From Hafnia alvei (GTDB taxonomy: Bacteria > Pseudomonadota > Gammaproteobacteria > Enterobacterales > Enterobacteriaceae), in the NCBI RefSeq assembly GCF_900095695.1, contig NZ_FMIQ01000064.1, positions 35,837 through 99,836 on the forward strand: a DNA stretch of 64,000 nt, in the 5' to 3' direction. Of this stretch, positions 27,485 to 37,257 are shown one piece after another. The notes under the pieces are model-generated. The model worked only from the letters and a program-made list of their open reading frames with translations. It had not been told where the DNA came from and did no database searches. Positions within the stretch are counted from its first letter, which is position 1; each line of letters begins with the position of its first letter. The translations under genes were made by a program, and so were the position numbers.

Positions 27485-28306
27485 TTACTGGCCCGGTGCG
27501 TACAGCATTCGCACGACGCCAATATTGTCGACAACGGCGCTGACCACACGCTGGCTGCTTTCGTTTTTCACTTTGATCATGTCGCCTTTACGGCCTTTTT
27601 TCATCGCTTCGCCCATGGTGCGAGCCTCGATGCCGTCTTGTTCGGCAATCATAACGACGCGCTGGCCGCGATCGACCATGATGGGCTGATCGAGCTGGGC
27701 AGGGCTAATCGGCTGTAAATCGCGAATGCGGCGTTTCACCGTTAACCCCACAACGTCGTCAGGATTGGTGATGACCCCCGCACGGCTGCTGGAGATATTG
27801 CGTTTTTTTAACTCGATATCAGAAGGGGAGATGACCGCACCGCGCTCAAGGGTGTTCTTCGCCACAACCACCGGTAAATAGATATCCGGTTTCACGGTTA
27901 CGTCGACCTCCCACCCGTTGGCATCTTCACAGCGAATGTCATAACGCAGACGGCTCAAATCGCGTTTATCTCCCGTGGGCAGCGCGGCCTGCAACGGCTG
28001 AGAGCAAACCCGATAGCCGCTGACCTCTGACGGAATAAACACGTTCATTTTCGCATTGAAATCTTTCCAATTTTTACGTTTGGCTTCGCGATTGATATCG
28101 GCCGTGGCCACTTCCACCGCGAGGGCATAAATCTGCTTGCGCGCGCTAGACGTGCTGGGCTTGGCGGTTTCTTTCATCGCCCAGCCGGAGGCGAGCGGAA
28201 GGGTACACAGCCCGAAAACCACAAGGGCTCGGCCAAGGGCATGCTGCGGAAGGAAAGAATGTTTCCTAGTGTGGCTAACTTTAGACGTAACTTGTTTAAA
28301 AATCAT
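27485..28306 (-). CDS. flgA: FlgA, P-ring assembly chaperone
   Basis: FlgA is the periplasmic chaperone for FlgI. The 273-residue precursor has an N-terminal stretch of about 25 residues ahead of a signal-like hydrophobic segment (ALVVFGLCTLPLASGWA), which is longer than usual; a later start was not evident. The C-terminal SAF-like domain carries AKNTLERGAVISPSDIELK and RGQRVVMIAEQDGIEARTMGEAMKKGRKGD. It is divergent from flgB across a 100-bp spacer with a sigma-54 promoter facing flgB. Confidence 0.9.
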   Translation of the reverse strand: MIFKQVTSKVSHTRKHSFLPQHALGRALVVFGLCTLPLASGWAMKETAKPSTSSARKQIYALAVEVATADINREAKRKNWKDFNAKMNVFIPSEVSGYRVCSQPLQAALPTGDKRDLSRLRYDIRCEDANGWEVDVTVKPDIYLPVVVAKNTLERGAVISPSDIELKKRNISSSRAGVITNPDDVVGLTVKRRIRDLQPISPAQLDQPIMVDRGQRVVMIAEQDGIEARTMGEAMKKGRKGDMIKVKNESSQRVVSAVVDNIGVVRMLYAPGQ

Positions 28307-28319
28307 ATTGTTATAACTC

Positions 28320-28334
28320 TGGCATGGTAATTGC
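28320..28334 (+). promoter_or_regulatory. sigma-54 promoter of the flgBCDEFGHIJKL operon
   Basis: TGGCATG-GTAA-TTGC has the invariant GG (28321-28322) and GC (28333-28334) exactly 10 bases apart, as in the consensus TGGCACG-N4-TTGC. A start of transcription near 28345 would leave a leader of about 60 bases before flgB. LafK is the likely activator. Confidence 0.8.
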
Positions 28335-28406
28335 TATATCAGTGGCGGACAGCAGTAAATGACAGAGAAACAACATTTTACAACGACGTGATGAGAGGAA
28401 GTTTCA

Positions 28407-28757
28407 GTGGGCTTAAGTTTTGACAAGGCATTAGGTGTTCATCCACAGGCGGTACAGCTTCGACTTTCCCGAGCAGAGCTGTTATCGGCGAACTTAGCTA
28501 ACGTCGACACCCCAAACTTTCAGGCTAAAGATATTGATTTTGCCGCTGAGATGCAACGTTCGAGTTTGAACTTTTCGACCAACAACTCGGCAGAACTCAA
28601 ATATCGCGTGCCTTATCAGCCCGCTAGCGATGGCAACACCGTTGCTCTGGACGTTGAGCAGGCTGAGTTCTCGAAAAACGCGCTGGATTACCAAACCAGC
28701 TTAGCGTTTTTAAACATGAAGTTTGTGGGCCTTAAAAAGGCAATTGACGGTAAGTAA
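28407..28757 (+). CDS. flgB: FlgB, proximal rod protein
   Basis: FlgB is a component of the proximal rod. The 116-residue protein starts at a GTG with AGAGGAAG upstream; no in-frame ATG fits. The rod-family motif LSRAELLSANLANVDTPNFQAKDIDF is near the N-terminus. It heads the rod-hook operon. Confidence 0.94.
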   Translation: MGLSFDKALGVHPQAVQLRLSRAELLSANLANVDTPNFQAKDIDFAAEMQRSSLNFSTNNSAELKYRVPYQPASDGNTVALDVEQAEFSKNALDYQTSLAFLNMKFVGLKKAIDGK

Positions 28758-28779
28758 TTGATTTAGGTAACAACGGACA

Positions 28780-29205
28780 ATGGCATTTACGGATATTTAT
28801 CGCGTTTCTGGTTCAGCAATGACGGCGCAAACCGTCCGTCTGAACACCATCGCCAGTAATCTGGCGAACGCGGAGTCGCCAGCGGACAACGAGGGGGCCG
28901 TGTATAAAGCTCGCCGCCCCGTGTTTGCCGCGGTGTACCAAAACAGCGAGCTGATGGACAACAAAGCCTTGGCCGGCGCGCGTGTGCAAATTATGGACGT
29001 GGTTGAAACCGGTGGCGCAGTGCAGCGCTATGAGCCGAATCATCCCATGGCCAACGATCAGGGTTATGTCTTTTATCCCGACGTTAACGTTGTGGAAGAG
29101 ATGGCCGACATGATGTCGGCATCCCGTAGCTTCGAGACTAACGTCGAAGTTCTTAACAGTGTGAAAAGTATGCAGCAGAGCCTGCTGAGACTTGGAGAAG
29201 CCTAA
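28780..29205 (+). CDS. flgC: FlgC, proximal rod protein
   Basis: FlgC is the second proximal rod protein, 141 residues. It has the N-terminal IYRVSGSAMTAQTVRLNTIASNLANAES motif and the C-terminal VEEMADMMSASRSFETNVEVLNSVKSM motif that form the rod coiled coil. It follows flgB by 22 bp and flgD starts 2 bp after its stop. Confidence 0.95.
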   Translation: MAFTDIYRVSGSAMTAQTVRLNTIASNLANAESPADNEGAVYKARRPVFAAVYQNSELMDNKALAGARVQIMDVVETGGAVQRYEPNHPMANDQGYVFYPDVNVVEEMADMMSASRSFETNVEVLNSVKSMQQSLLRLGEA

Positions 29206-29207
29206 GC

Positions 29208-29903
29208 ATGAACGTAAATGACGCGCAGAGCTATGCGGATACAGCTAGCAATAACAGCCGTGTTGCCAGCAACGATAACAGCGCCGCGAGCATGAACAAC
29301 CTGTTTATGACGCTATTGGTTGCGCAGATCCAAAATCAGGATCCGCTGAACCCAACCGATGGTACCGAGTACGTTAGCCAGTTGGCGCAGCTGTCTCAGG
29401 TGCAGTCGATGGAGTCTATGTCTGCGCTGATGCAAAACAATGCGGTGTTGATGGATAACCTGCAAACCCTGTCTACCGGCAACTTGGTGGGGCAGAAGGT
29501 GATGGTTCAGACCGACAAAATTGAAACTGACGGCAGTACGGTGATTGACGGCCGTCTGTCACTGGATCACGCCGCGGGCGTGGTCACGGTGTATGTCAAA
29601 GACGAAGCCGGCACTGAGCACAAAATTGAGCTGGGCCAGCAGGAAGCCGGGCAGGTTGATTTCAAAATTGACCCTAAAGAGCTGGGGCTGACTGAAGGCA
29701 AGTACACGCTCAGCGTGGTAACGGATACCGGCGAAGAGTCGGTTCCAATTGAGGTGGGTGGCGTGGTTAACAACGTGCGTATTCCATTGGATGGCAGTGC
29801 CACCATGTTGAATATCGCTGGGCTGGGTGAGGTTCCTTATAACTACATCAGCCAGTTTGGGATGAATAGTCCATCCAATAATACCGACACGCGCAAAGCG
29901 TAA
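29208..29903 (+). CDS. flgD: FlgD, hook capping protein
   Basis: FlgD is the scaffold that caps the growing hook. It has 231 residues. The N-terminal signature NLFMTLLVAQIQNQDPLNPTDGTEYVSQLAQLSQVQSMES is complete. The C-terminal part is a beta-rich FlgD/tudor-like domain with VVTDTGEESVPIEVGGVV. Confidence 0.95.
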   Translation: MNVNDAQSYADTASNNSRVASNDNSAASMNNLFMTLLVAQIQNQDPLNPTDGTEYVSQLAQLSQVQSMESMSALMQNNAVLMDNLQTLSTGNLVGQKVMVQTDKIETDGSTVIDGRLSLDHAAGVVTVYVKDEAGTEHKIELGQQEAGQVDFKIDPKELGLTEGKYTLSVVTDTGEESVPIEVGGVVNNVRIPLDGSATMLNIAGLGEVPYNYISQFGMNSPSNNTDTRKA

Positions 29904-29958
29904 TTTCGAAAACGGAACACTTTCGAACACTAATCCAATTTAGATCAGGAAAGATTTT

Positions 29959-31170
29959 ATGAGCTTTAGTATTGCAACCTCAGGCTTGAACGCCATCACT
30001 CAGCAGCTTAGCGCTATCAGTAACAACATTGCTAACTCCGGCACCGTAGGGTTTAAGTCTGGCCGTGCGGAGTTTTCTGCGCTGTATGCGCAGTCTCAGC
30101 CGCTGGGCGTGGGCGTGAGTGGCGTTACGCAAAGTATTACCCGTGGCGGTAATATCATGGCCTCTTCAAGCGCGCTGGATCTGGCGATTTCTGGCAACGG
30201 TTTCTTCGTGGTGCGCGATAGCGCAGGTACAGAGGCCTATACCCGTGCAGGTTATTTCGGTACAGATACCAACGGTAATCTGGTCAATCGACAGGGTATG
30301 AATTTGCAAGGTTATCCGGTTGATACCAACGGCGTATTACAGGTGGGTAACGTCGGTAACCTGAATATCAGCAGCGGCGCGATCCCTGCCAAAGCCACCA
30401 ACGGGCTGGAGTTTACGGCTAACTTGGATGCTAACGCCGAAGTACCTAAGGTCACGCCGTTAGATCCGAAAGACAGCTCTTCATACAACAATACCTACAC
30501 CACGCAGGTTTATGACTCTTTGGGTCGTGAGCACACGTTGTCGCAGTATTTTGTTAAGAACGCAGATAACACCTGGACCAGCCATTACTACATGGATGGT
30601 GAGCCTGTTCCCGATGCGACTGACCCAACCAAAGGGGCTACCCAGATGATTTCCTTTAGCGCTCAGGGCGTGATGGAAGTACCAAATGGGGCCGTCGGCA
30701 TTTCACTGTCGATACCTGGGGCTGAAGATCTGGATCTCGAGCTGAACTACGCGGGAACGACGCAATTTGGTTCCGACTTCTCAGTGACCAAAAACAAAGG
30801 TGATGGCTACGCATCTGGCGAAAAAACGGGTCAGCAGATTGATGAAGAAGGCTTTGTTTATGCCACCTTCTCGAACGGCGAACGTATGCTGCAAGGCCAG
30901 CTGATTCTGGCCAACTTTACCAACCCAGATGGACTGGCTTCACAAGATGGTACTACGTGGGCGCAAACTTCCGCATCGGGTACACCGCTGACCGGCGCGC
31001 CGGGTTCTGGCCTGTTAGGTTCTATCAAGGCGAGCGCACTGGAGGAATCCAATGTGGACTTAACCGCCGAGCTGGTGGGTTTGATGACCGCACAGCGCAA
31101 CTATCAGGCCAACACCAAAGTTATCAGCACCAATGACAGCATGATGTCGGCTCTGTTCCAGGCGGTCTAA
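29959..31170 (+). CDS. flgE: FlgE, hook protein
   Basis: FlgE polymerises into the hook. It has 403 residues. N-terminal SGLNAITQQLSAISNNIANSGTVGFKSGR and C-terminal LTAELVGLMTAQRNYQANTKVISTNDSMM are the axial-protein coiled-coil ends, with a beta-rich exposed middle. Its stop overlaps the first base of flgF. Confidence 0.96.
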   Translation: MSFSIATSGLNAITQQLSAISNNIANSGTVGFKSGRAEFSALYAQSQPLGVGVSGVTQSITRGGNIMASSSALDLAISGNGFFVVRDSAGTEAYTRAGYFGTDTNGNLVNRQGMNLQGYPVDTNGVLQVGNVGNLNISSGAIPAKATNGLEFTANLDANAEVPKVTPLDPKDSSSYNNTYTTQVYDSLGREHTLSQYFVKNADNTWTSHYYMDGEPVPDATDPTKGATQMISFSAQGVMEVPNGAVGISLSIPGAEDLDLELNYAGTTQFGSDFSVTKNKGDGYASGEKTGQQIDEEGFVYATFSNGERMLQGQLILANFTNPDGLASQDGTTWAQTSASGTPLTGAPGSGLLGSIKASALEESNVDLTAELVGLMTAQRNYQANTKVISTNDSMMSALFQAV

Positions 31171-31901
31171 TGGATCACTTAATTTATACCGCCGTTAGCG
31201 GCGCTAACCGCAGCCTGTCACAGCAGCAGATTCATTCCAATAATCTGGCGAACGTGAACACCAGCGGATTTCGTGGTGACTTAGAAAGCGCTTTATCCCA
31301 GCAGGTGGCGGGGTCGGGCTACGACTCGCGCTATCTGGTGCAGGAGCAAAACAGCGGTGTGGATATGACGCCGGGCGCGGTGAGAGATACCGGGCGTGAG
31401 CTGGATATTGCCATCAAAGGCAATGGGCTGATCGCCGTGGGTAGCGGCAATCGCGAAGTTTATACCCGCAACGGTCAGATGGATGTCAGCCCTGATGGTG
31501 ATTTAACCATTAACGGCCGCCCCGTGATTGGTGAAACCGGTCCGGTGGTATTGCCGCCGTTTTCCGATCTTTCCATTGGCGATGACGGCACCATCACGAT
31601 TGTTCCGCAAGACGGTGACGTCAACGCGGCCATGGATGTCGATCGTATCAAGCTGGTGGATATTCCTGCGGATCAGCTTTCAAAAGACGCCGACGGCTTA
31701 TTGATTAGCGCCACGCGGAATAACCCACGCAGCGATGCTGTTGAAATCACCGCCGGACATCTGGAAAGCAGCAATATTTCAGCGATTAGCGAAATGGTTT
31801 CCAGTATTGCTCTGAACCGCCAATTTGAAGCCCAAATCAAGATGATGAAAGCCGCAGAAGATTTGGCGACAGCCGGTAATCGACTGATCCGTGGCAGCTA
31901 A
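31170..31901 (+). CDS. flgF: FlgF, proximal rod protein
   Basis: FlgF is a rod protein of 243 residues. It opens with DHLIYTAVSGANRSLSQQQIHSNNLANVNTSGF and closes with ISAISEMVSSIALNRQFEAQIKMMK, both typical. Its ATG uses the last base of the flgE stop codon, indicating tight coupling. Confidence 0.95.
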   Translation: MDHLIYTAVSGANRSLSQQQIHSNNLANVNTSGFRGDLESALSQQVAGSGYDSRYLVQEQNSGVDMTPGAVRDTGRELDIAIKGNGLIAVGSGNREVYTRNGQMDVSPDGDLTINGRPVIGETGPVVLPPFSDLSIGDDGTITIVPQDGDVNAAMDVDRIKLVDIPADQLSKDADGLLISATRNNPRSDAVEITAGHLESSNISAISEMVSSIALNRQFEAQIKMMKAAEDLATAGNRLIRGS

Positions 31902-31916
31902 ATTAAGGAATAAATC

Positions 31917-32702
31917 ATGAATCCAGCTTTATGGATCAGTAAAACCGGCCTTGCAGCGCAAGACGCCAAAATGAGCGCCATTTCCAATAACTTGGCAAAC
32001 GTGAATACCACCGGTTTCAAACGCGACCGCGTGATGTTTGACGATCTGTTCTACCAAACTCAGCGAGCTCCGGGCGCGCAGCTTGATCAGAACAACGTGG
32101 CTCCAACCGGTATTCAGTACGGCACCGGCGTGAAAATCGTGGGGACTCAAAAAGAGTTCTCCGTGGGCAGCATGCAGATCACCAAGCAGCAGATGGACGT
32201 GGCGATTACGGGCCAAGGTTTCTTCCAGGTAGAAACGCCAGATGGCGATATCGCCTACACGCGTGCAGGCAACCTACAACTCAACGCCGACGGCGTGGTG
32301 ACCAACGCCGCAGGCTTACCGTTGGTGCCTGCGATTGAGCTTCCGGCCAACACCAAAGAGCTGTCGATTGCCAAAGACGGCACCGTGTCTGCGACCGTGG
32401 GTGGCGAAGCCGATCCGGTAGAGCTTGGGCAAATCACGCTGGTGAATTTTGTTAATCCGGCCGGATTAGAAGCGGTTGGCGGCAATCTTTATCGTGAAAC
32501 GGCGGCCAGCGGCGAAGCCGTGGAAGGTGTGCCGGGTGAAGATGCCCTTGGACAGTTGGAGCAGGGAACACTGGAAGGTTCAAACGTACAGGTTGTTGAA
32601 GAGATGGTCGACATGATCACCGTTCAGCGCGCCTACGAAATGAACGCGAAAATGGTTTCGGCTGCAGATGATATGTTGAAGTTTGTCACTCAGTCGCTGT
32701 AA
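31917..32702 (+). CDS. flgG: FlgG, distal rod protein
   Basis: FlgG is the distal rod protein, 261 residues. The N-terminal LWISKTGLAAQDAKMSAISNNLANVNTTGFKRDR and C-terminal VEEMVDMITVQRAYEMNAKMVSAADDML match the family closely. Length is normal (E. coli 260). Confidence 0.96.
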   Translation: MNPALWISKTGLAAQDAKMSAISNNLANVNTTGFKRDRVMFDDLFYQTQRAPGAQLDQNNVAPTGIQYGTGVKIVGTQKEFSVGSMQITKQQMDVAITGQGFFQVETPDGDIAYTRAGNLQLNADGVVTNAAGLPLVPAIELPANTKELSIAKDGTVSATVGGEADPVELGQITLVNFVNPAGLEAVGGNLYRETAASGEAVEGVPGEDALGQLEQGTLEGSNVQVVEEMVDMITVQRAYEMNAKMVSAADDMLKFVTQSL

Positions 32703-32737
32703 CGGCGGCTTGGTGAAAGAGTAAAGCGAAGAACGTT

Positions 32738-33403
32738 ATGAAAAAGCAGATGTTGATGTGTGTCCTGTTGATGGCGCTAGCGGGCTGTGAAAGCCCTGCG
32801 CTGCTGGTACACAAGGATGATGCGGCCTATGCGCCGCCAGAGGAAATACTGCAGCAGCCGGTTGCAGTGCAGGGTGGCGGGCTATACAACGCCGGTTACA
32901 ACTGGTCTCTGACCCAAGATCGCCGTGCATACCGCGTGGGCGATATTCTGACGGTACGACTTGATGAGTCTACGCAGTCCAGCAAACAGGCGCGCACCAA
33001 CTTCGGCAAGAAGAATGATGCGTCTATCGCCGCACCGGAAGCCTTTGGCCACGCAGTGGATAAGCTGAGTGGTTCTATCGGTGCCGATCGCTCCTTTAAC
33101 GGCAATGCCTCTTCCGCCCAGCAAAATATGCTGCGCGGTTCTATTACCGTGGCAGTACATAAAATCTTGGCTAACGGGGTTTTAGTGGTACGCGGCGAGA
33201 AGTGGCTGACCTTAAATCAGGGCGATGAGTATATGCGCGTCACCGGATTGGTTCGAACCGATGATATCGAGCGCGATAACACCATTTCGTCGCAGCGTAT
33301 TGCGAACGCTCGTATCTCGTATGCAGGTCGTGGTGCGTTAAGTGATTCCAACTCAGCCGGCTGGTTGACGCGGATCTTTAACCATCCGCTGTTCCCTATT
33401 TAA
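32738..33403 (+). CDS. flgH: FlgH, L-ring lipoprotein
   Basis: FlgH forms the outer-membrane L ring. The 221-residue precursor has a lipoprotein signal ending in the lipobox LAGC (Cys at about residue 17). The mature protein has [28 protein letters not shown] and the family region [26 protein letters not shown]. Confidence 0.96.
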   Translation: MKKQMLMCVLLMALAGCESPALLVHKDDAAYAPPEEILQQPVAVQGGGLYNAGYNWSLTQDRRAYRVGDILTVRLDESTQSSKQARTNFGKKNDASIAAPEAFGHAVDKLSGSIGADRSFNGNASSAQQNMLRGSITVAVHKILANGVLVVRGEKWLTLNQGDEYMRVTGLVRTDDIERDNTISSQRIANARISYAGRGALSDSNSAGWLTRIFNHPLFPI

Positions 33404-33411
33404 TTCAGGAG

Positions 33412-34515
33412 ATGTTCAACATGTGCAGATTCCTTACGCTGGTTGTCGCCCTCCTGTGGAGTTCAATGTCATTGGCGCAGCCGCTAGGCTCGCTGGTGGA
33501 TGTGCAAGGCGTTCGTGGTAACCAACTGATTGGTTACAGTTTGGTGGTGGGTTTGGACGGCACCGGCGACAAAAATCAGGTGAAGTTCACCAGCCAATCG
33601 GTCACCAATATGCTGCGTCAGTTTGGCGTACAGCTACCGGCTAAGATTGACCCTAAGGTGAAAAACGTGGCGGCGGTGGCAATTAGCGCCACGCTGCCTC
33701 CGATGTATGCGCGCGGGCAGTCCGTTGATATCACCGTTTCCTCTATCGGTGACGCCAAAAGCTTACGCGGTGGTACGTTGCTGCTGACCCAGCTGCGCGG
33801 TGCCGACGGTGAAGTTTATGCATTGGCTCAGGGCAACGTGGTGGTCGGCGGTTTTAAAGCCGAAGGCGATAGCGGTTCCAGCATCACCATGAACACGCCA
33901 ACCGTTGGGCGGGTGCCAAACGGGGCCTCGATTGAACGTGAAATTCCTAGTGATTTTCAGGTAAGCAATTTGGTTACGCTGAATTTGAAACGCCCGAGTT
34001 TTAAAACGGCGAACAACGTTGCCGTGGCGCTGAATCAGGCCTTTGGTGCAAATACCGCAACGGCGCAAAGCGCGACCAACGTGGTGGTGAGAGCGCCGCA
34101 GGACGCAGGCGCTCGCGTGGCCTTTATGTCGATGCTGGAAGACGTGCAGATTAACGCCGGTAAACAGCCGCCTCGCGTGGTGTTTAACGCACGAACCGGC
34201 ACGGTAGTGATTGGAGATGGCGTTGTGGTGCGGGCGGCCGCGGTATCTCACGGCAATTTAACCGTCAGCATTCGCGAAAGTCGCAATGTGAGCCAACCTA
34301 ATGCCTTCAGCAACGGTGAGACGGTCACTACGCCACAAAGCGATATTGATGTGAGCCGAGGCCAAGGCCAGATGGTGACCGTTGCCGCAGGCACCAGCCT
34401 GCGTAGCATCGTGAACACCATCAATAGCTTAGGAGCCGCGCCGGATGACACCATGGCGATCTTACAGGCATTACACGAAGCAGGCGCGTTAGACGCTGAA
34501 CTCGTGGTTATTTAA
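33412..34515 (+). CDS. flgI: FlgI, P-ring protein
   Basis: FlgI forms the periplasmic P ring in the peptidoglycan layer. The 367-residue precursor has a Sec signal ([17 protein letters not shown]). Family blocks include [63 protein letters not shown] and the C-terminal [21 protein letters not shown]. FlgA (27485) is its chaperone. Confidence 0.96.
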   Translation: MFNMCRFLTLVVALLWSSMSLAQPLGSLVDVQGVRGNQLIGYSLVVGLDGTGDKNQVKFTSQSVTNMLRQFGVQLPAKIDPKVKNVAAVAISATLPPMYARGQSVDITVSSIGDAKSLRGGTLLLTQLRGADGEVYALAQGNVVVGGFKAEGDSGSSITMNTPTVGRVPNGASIEREIPSDFQVSNLVTLNLKRPSFKTANNVAVALNQAFGANTATAQSATNVVVRAPQDAGARVAFMSMLEDVQINAGKQPPRVVFNARTGTVVIGDGVVVRAAAVSHGNLTVSIRESRNVSQPNAFSNGETVTTPQSDIDVSRGQGQMVTVAAGTSLRSIVNTINSLGAAPDDTMAILQALHEAGALDAELVVI

Positions 34516-34526
34516 GGAAAAAAACC

Positions 34527-34949
34527 ATGATTGATGCCATTAATCGCCAAAGTACCGTGCTGCCGGGAGATTTCACCGGCACGCTGAAAGCACAGAATTT
34601 AGATCAGGCCGCCGAGCAGTTTGAAGCAATGTTCCTGCGTTCGATGATGCAGCAGATGCGTAAAGCTTCGGATGCGTTAGCGGCAGATGATGATCCGTTC
34701 AACAGTAAGCAGCAGCGCATGATGCGTGATTTTTATGATGACAAACTGGCCTCGCAGCTGGCTTCACAGCGCAGCAGTGGAATTGCCACCATGCTGATTA
34801 ACCAGCTCGATCCTCAGGTTAAGGGAATGGAACGCGCGCTTAAGATTGAGAGCGAAAATGTCGCTTCTGATCCTGTAGAAGCGCAAGAGCCCGTAGAGCT
34901 TGAAACGCCCGTTATCCCAGTACTTAGCCGCGGACAGGAATCATTATGA
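34527..34949 (+). CDS. flgJ: FlgJ, rod-assembly protein without the peptidoglycan-hydrolase domain
   Basis: At 140 residues this is less than half of E. coli FlgJ (313). Only the N-terminal rod-cap domain is present (LDQAAEQFEAMFLRSMMQQMRKASDAL, MMRDFYDDKLASQLASQRSSG). The C-terminal glucosaminidase domain is absent and flgK follows at once with a 4-bp overlap, so this is not a frameshift. A separate hydrolase must open the cell wall for the rod; none is encoded in this locus. Confidence 0.92.
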   Translation: MIDAINRQSTVLPGDFTGTLKAQNLDQAAEQFEAMFLRSMMQQMRKASDALAADDDPFNSKQQRMMRDFYDDKLASQLASQRSSGIATMLINQLDPQVKGMERALKIESENVASDPVEAQEPVELETPVIPVLSRGQESL

Positions 34950-36316
34950 GTTTAATCAGTAACGCTTACAGCGGCCTTCAAGCCGCCAAGTTAGGTATGA
35001 ATACCGTTGGTATGAACGTTCAGAATGCCTTAACGCCGGGCTATAGCCGCCAAGGTATTTTGCAAAGCGCCGTAGGGCCGATGGGCTCAGTGGGACTGTC
35101 GGCGGGTAACGGCGTTCAGGTTGACAGTATTCGCCGTATCTCGGATCAGTATTTGACCAGTCAGGTATGGGGCACCAACAGTAAAGCTAACTATTATGAT
35201 TCCGGGCAAAAGTACATTGGTGCGTTGGAGTCGGTGATTGGCACGGATACCACCAGTTTGGGCAACGGTATCGATAAGCTTTTTGCCTCGCTTAATGAGC
35301 TCACCACGCAGCCTGATTCCCCCGCGCTGCGCCAGCAATTGATCAACGAAGCGCAGTCGATGGCGACGCGTTTTAATAACATTAATAATTTTATTACTAG
35401 CCAGAAAACGTCAATCAATAGCCAGCGCAATGCCACGGTAGACAGCGTGAATACGCTGAGCTCGAACATCGCAGGCTACAACCAGAAAATTGCTGAGCTT
35501 GAAGCCACCGGCGGTAACACCAACGTGCTGCGCGATCAGCGTGATGAGCTGGTGAAACAGATGAGCAGCATGGTTGACGTGAAAGTCAGCGAGGATGCTA
35601 AAGGGAATTACACGGTCGCCTTGCCAAATGGTCAGCCATTGGTCAATGGACGGAGTTCGGGGCAGCTTGCCACGACCACTCAACCCGATGGCAGCCAGCT
35701 ACTGACCCTGAAATATGCCGGTTCTGAATACACGATTAATCCGGCAACCGGCGGTCAGCTTGGCGCGCTGAATGATTATGAGCAGGGTACGCTCAAAGAA
35801 ATGCAGGAGTCAGTTCAGGGCATGGCGGAATCTATCGCGACCATGTTCAACGATCAGCTCGGACAAGGTTTCGACCTTAAGGGGCAACCGGGTAAGCCGC
35901 TGTTTAATTTCGATTTGAGTAATCCCGCGGGCATGTTGACTATCACCGACATCAAACCCGATGAGCTGGCGCTTTCAGGTAAAGATGATGAAACGGGTAA
36001 CGGCGATAACCTGAATTTACTGATTGAACTGAAAAACAAGAAAGTGGATATCGGCGGTATGGGCAATATGAGCATCAATGAAGGTGCTGCCGCGATTATT
36101 AGCTCTATCGGTATCGCCAGTCGTGAGAACCAGACCGAAGCCGAAGCAGCCATATCTGTCTATGTAGAAGCGCAGAATCAGCGTGATAACCTCAGCGCAG
36201 TCGATCAGGACGAAGAAGCGATTAATCTTCAGGTTTACATGAATGCCTACCAGTCAAACATGAAGGTGATTGCTGCGGGTAACCAGATCTTCTCCGATTT
36301 ACTGAATCTGCTCTGA
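34946..36316 (+). CDS. flgK: FlgK, hook-filament junction protein 1
   Basis: FlgK joins hook and filament. It has 456 residues, shorter than E. coli FlgK (547) because of a smaller variable middle. N-terminal NAYSGLQAAKLGMNTVGMNVQNALTPGYSRQ and C-terminal EAINLQVYMNAYQSNMKVIAAGNQIF are typical. It overlaps flgJ by 4 bp. Confidence 0.94.
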   Translation: MSLISNAYSGLQAAKLGMNTVGMNVQNALTPGYSRQGILQSAVGPMGSVGLSAGNGVQVDSIRRISDQYLTSQVWGTNSKANYYDSGQKYIGALESVIGTDTTSLGNGIDKLFASLNELTTQPDSPALRQQLINEAQSMATRFNNINNFITSQKTSINSQRNATVDSVNTLSSNIAGYNQKIAELEATGGNTNVLRDQRDELVKQMSSMVDVKVSEDAKGNYTVALPNGQPLVNGRSSGQLATTTQPDGSQLLTLKYAGSEYTINPATGGQLGALNDYEQGTLKEMQESVQGMAESIATMFNDQLGQGFDLKGQPGKPLFNFDLSNPAGMLTITDIKPDELALSGKDDETGNGDNLNLLIELKNKKVDIGGMGNMSINEGAAAIISSIGIASRENQTEAEAAISVYVEAQNQRDNLSAVDQDEEAINLQVYMNAYQSNMKVIAAGNQIFSDLLNLL

Positions 36317-36334
36317 TAAAAATAAGGAATTAAC

Positions 36335-37252
36335 ATGCGAGTCAGCGGCCTCTACAACGCCAATATGATGACCTATCAGATGGGAAAAAACGGCACCCAG
36401 ATGAATAAACTGATGCAGCAGATGTCGACATTGCAGCGCGTCAACGTTCCGTCTGACGATCCCATCGCCAGTTCGCGTATGGTGCAGCTTAACCGCGAGC
36501 AGTCAGCGATCACTCAGTATCAGAGCAATATTTCGCGTTTGTCCGGCAACCTATCGATGCAGGAATCGCACGTGACGGCGCTGAGTAATCAGCTGATGTC
36601 ACTCAATGACAAACTGTTGGCGGCGTCTAACGATACCCATAGCAGCGAAGACATGTCCGGCTTTGGCAAAGAGATTGGCTCTATGCTCGACTCTCTGGTG
36701 GCTACTCTGAACTCGAAAAACGAGGACGGTCGCTATCTGTTTTCTGGCACCAAAACCGATCAGAAACCGGTAGTGTGGAACGAAACCACTCAGAGCTATG
36801 AATACAATGGTAACGACGGCACGCGTGAAACGGCGGTGGCTAACGGCGTGAGCATCACTGAAAATACCAACCTGAGCGGGGCTTTTTCGAGTAGCGGCAA
36901 CGATCTGGACTTGTTGAATCAGCTGAAGTCGCTCAGCGATAAAATGCAGGATCCTAATATTCCCGCTTCTGACTATGCGGATGAGCTCAATACGCTGATG
37001 GGCGCCGTGAAAGATTCTTCAGACGACGTGGCTGCTATTTTTACCGATCTGGGTGGTCGTCAAAATCGTTTAACGATGCTGGATGATGCACACACCGATG
37101 TGAAAACGGCCAATGATATGGTTGCCAAAGATTTGTCTGGTTTAGATATGGCCACGGCGTCGGTCAATTTTCAGCTGTATTACAACTCGATGCAGGTTTC
37201 GAATAAAACCTACAGCATGATTAGTCAGCTCTCACTTTTTAGCATGATGTAA
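36335..37252 (+). CDS. flgL: FlgL, hook-filament junction protein 3
   Basis: FlgL is the second junction protein, 305 residues. It has the flagellin-like ends MRVSGLYNANMMTYQMGKN with LQRVNVPSDDPIASSRMVQLNREQ, and a C-terminal helical region LSGLDMATASVNFQLYYNSMQ. It is followed by lafW after 5 bp. Confidence 0.93.
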   Translation: MRVSGLYNANMMTYQMGKNGTQMNKLMQQMSTLQRVNVPSDDPIASSRMVQLNREQSAITQYQSNISRLSGNLSMQESHVTALSNQLMSLNDKLLAASNDTHSSEDMSGFGKEIGSMLDSLVATLNSKNEDGRYLFSGTKTDQKPVVWNETTQSYEYNGNDGTRETAVANGVSITENTNLSGAFSSSGNDLDLLNQLKSLSDKMQDPNIPASDYADELNTLMGAVKDSSDDVAAIFTDLGGRQNRLTMLDDAHTDVKTANDMVAKDLSGLDMATASVNFQLYYNSMQVSNKTYSMISQLSLFSMM

Positions 37253-37257
37253 TTGAT

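Noticed and set aside
34527..34949. FlgJ as a frameshifted or truncated gene
   Set aside because: flgK starts with a 4-bp overlap and no hydrolase-like remnant is seen; the short form is a real architecture.
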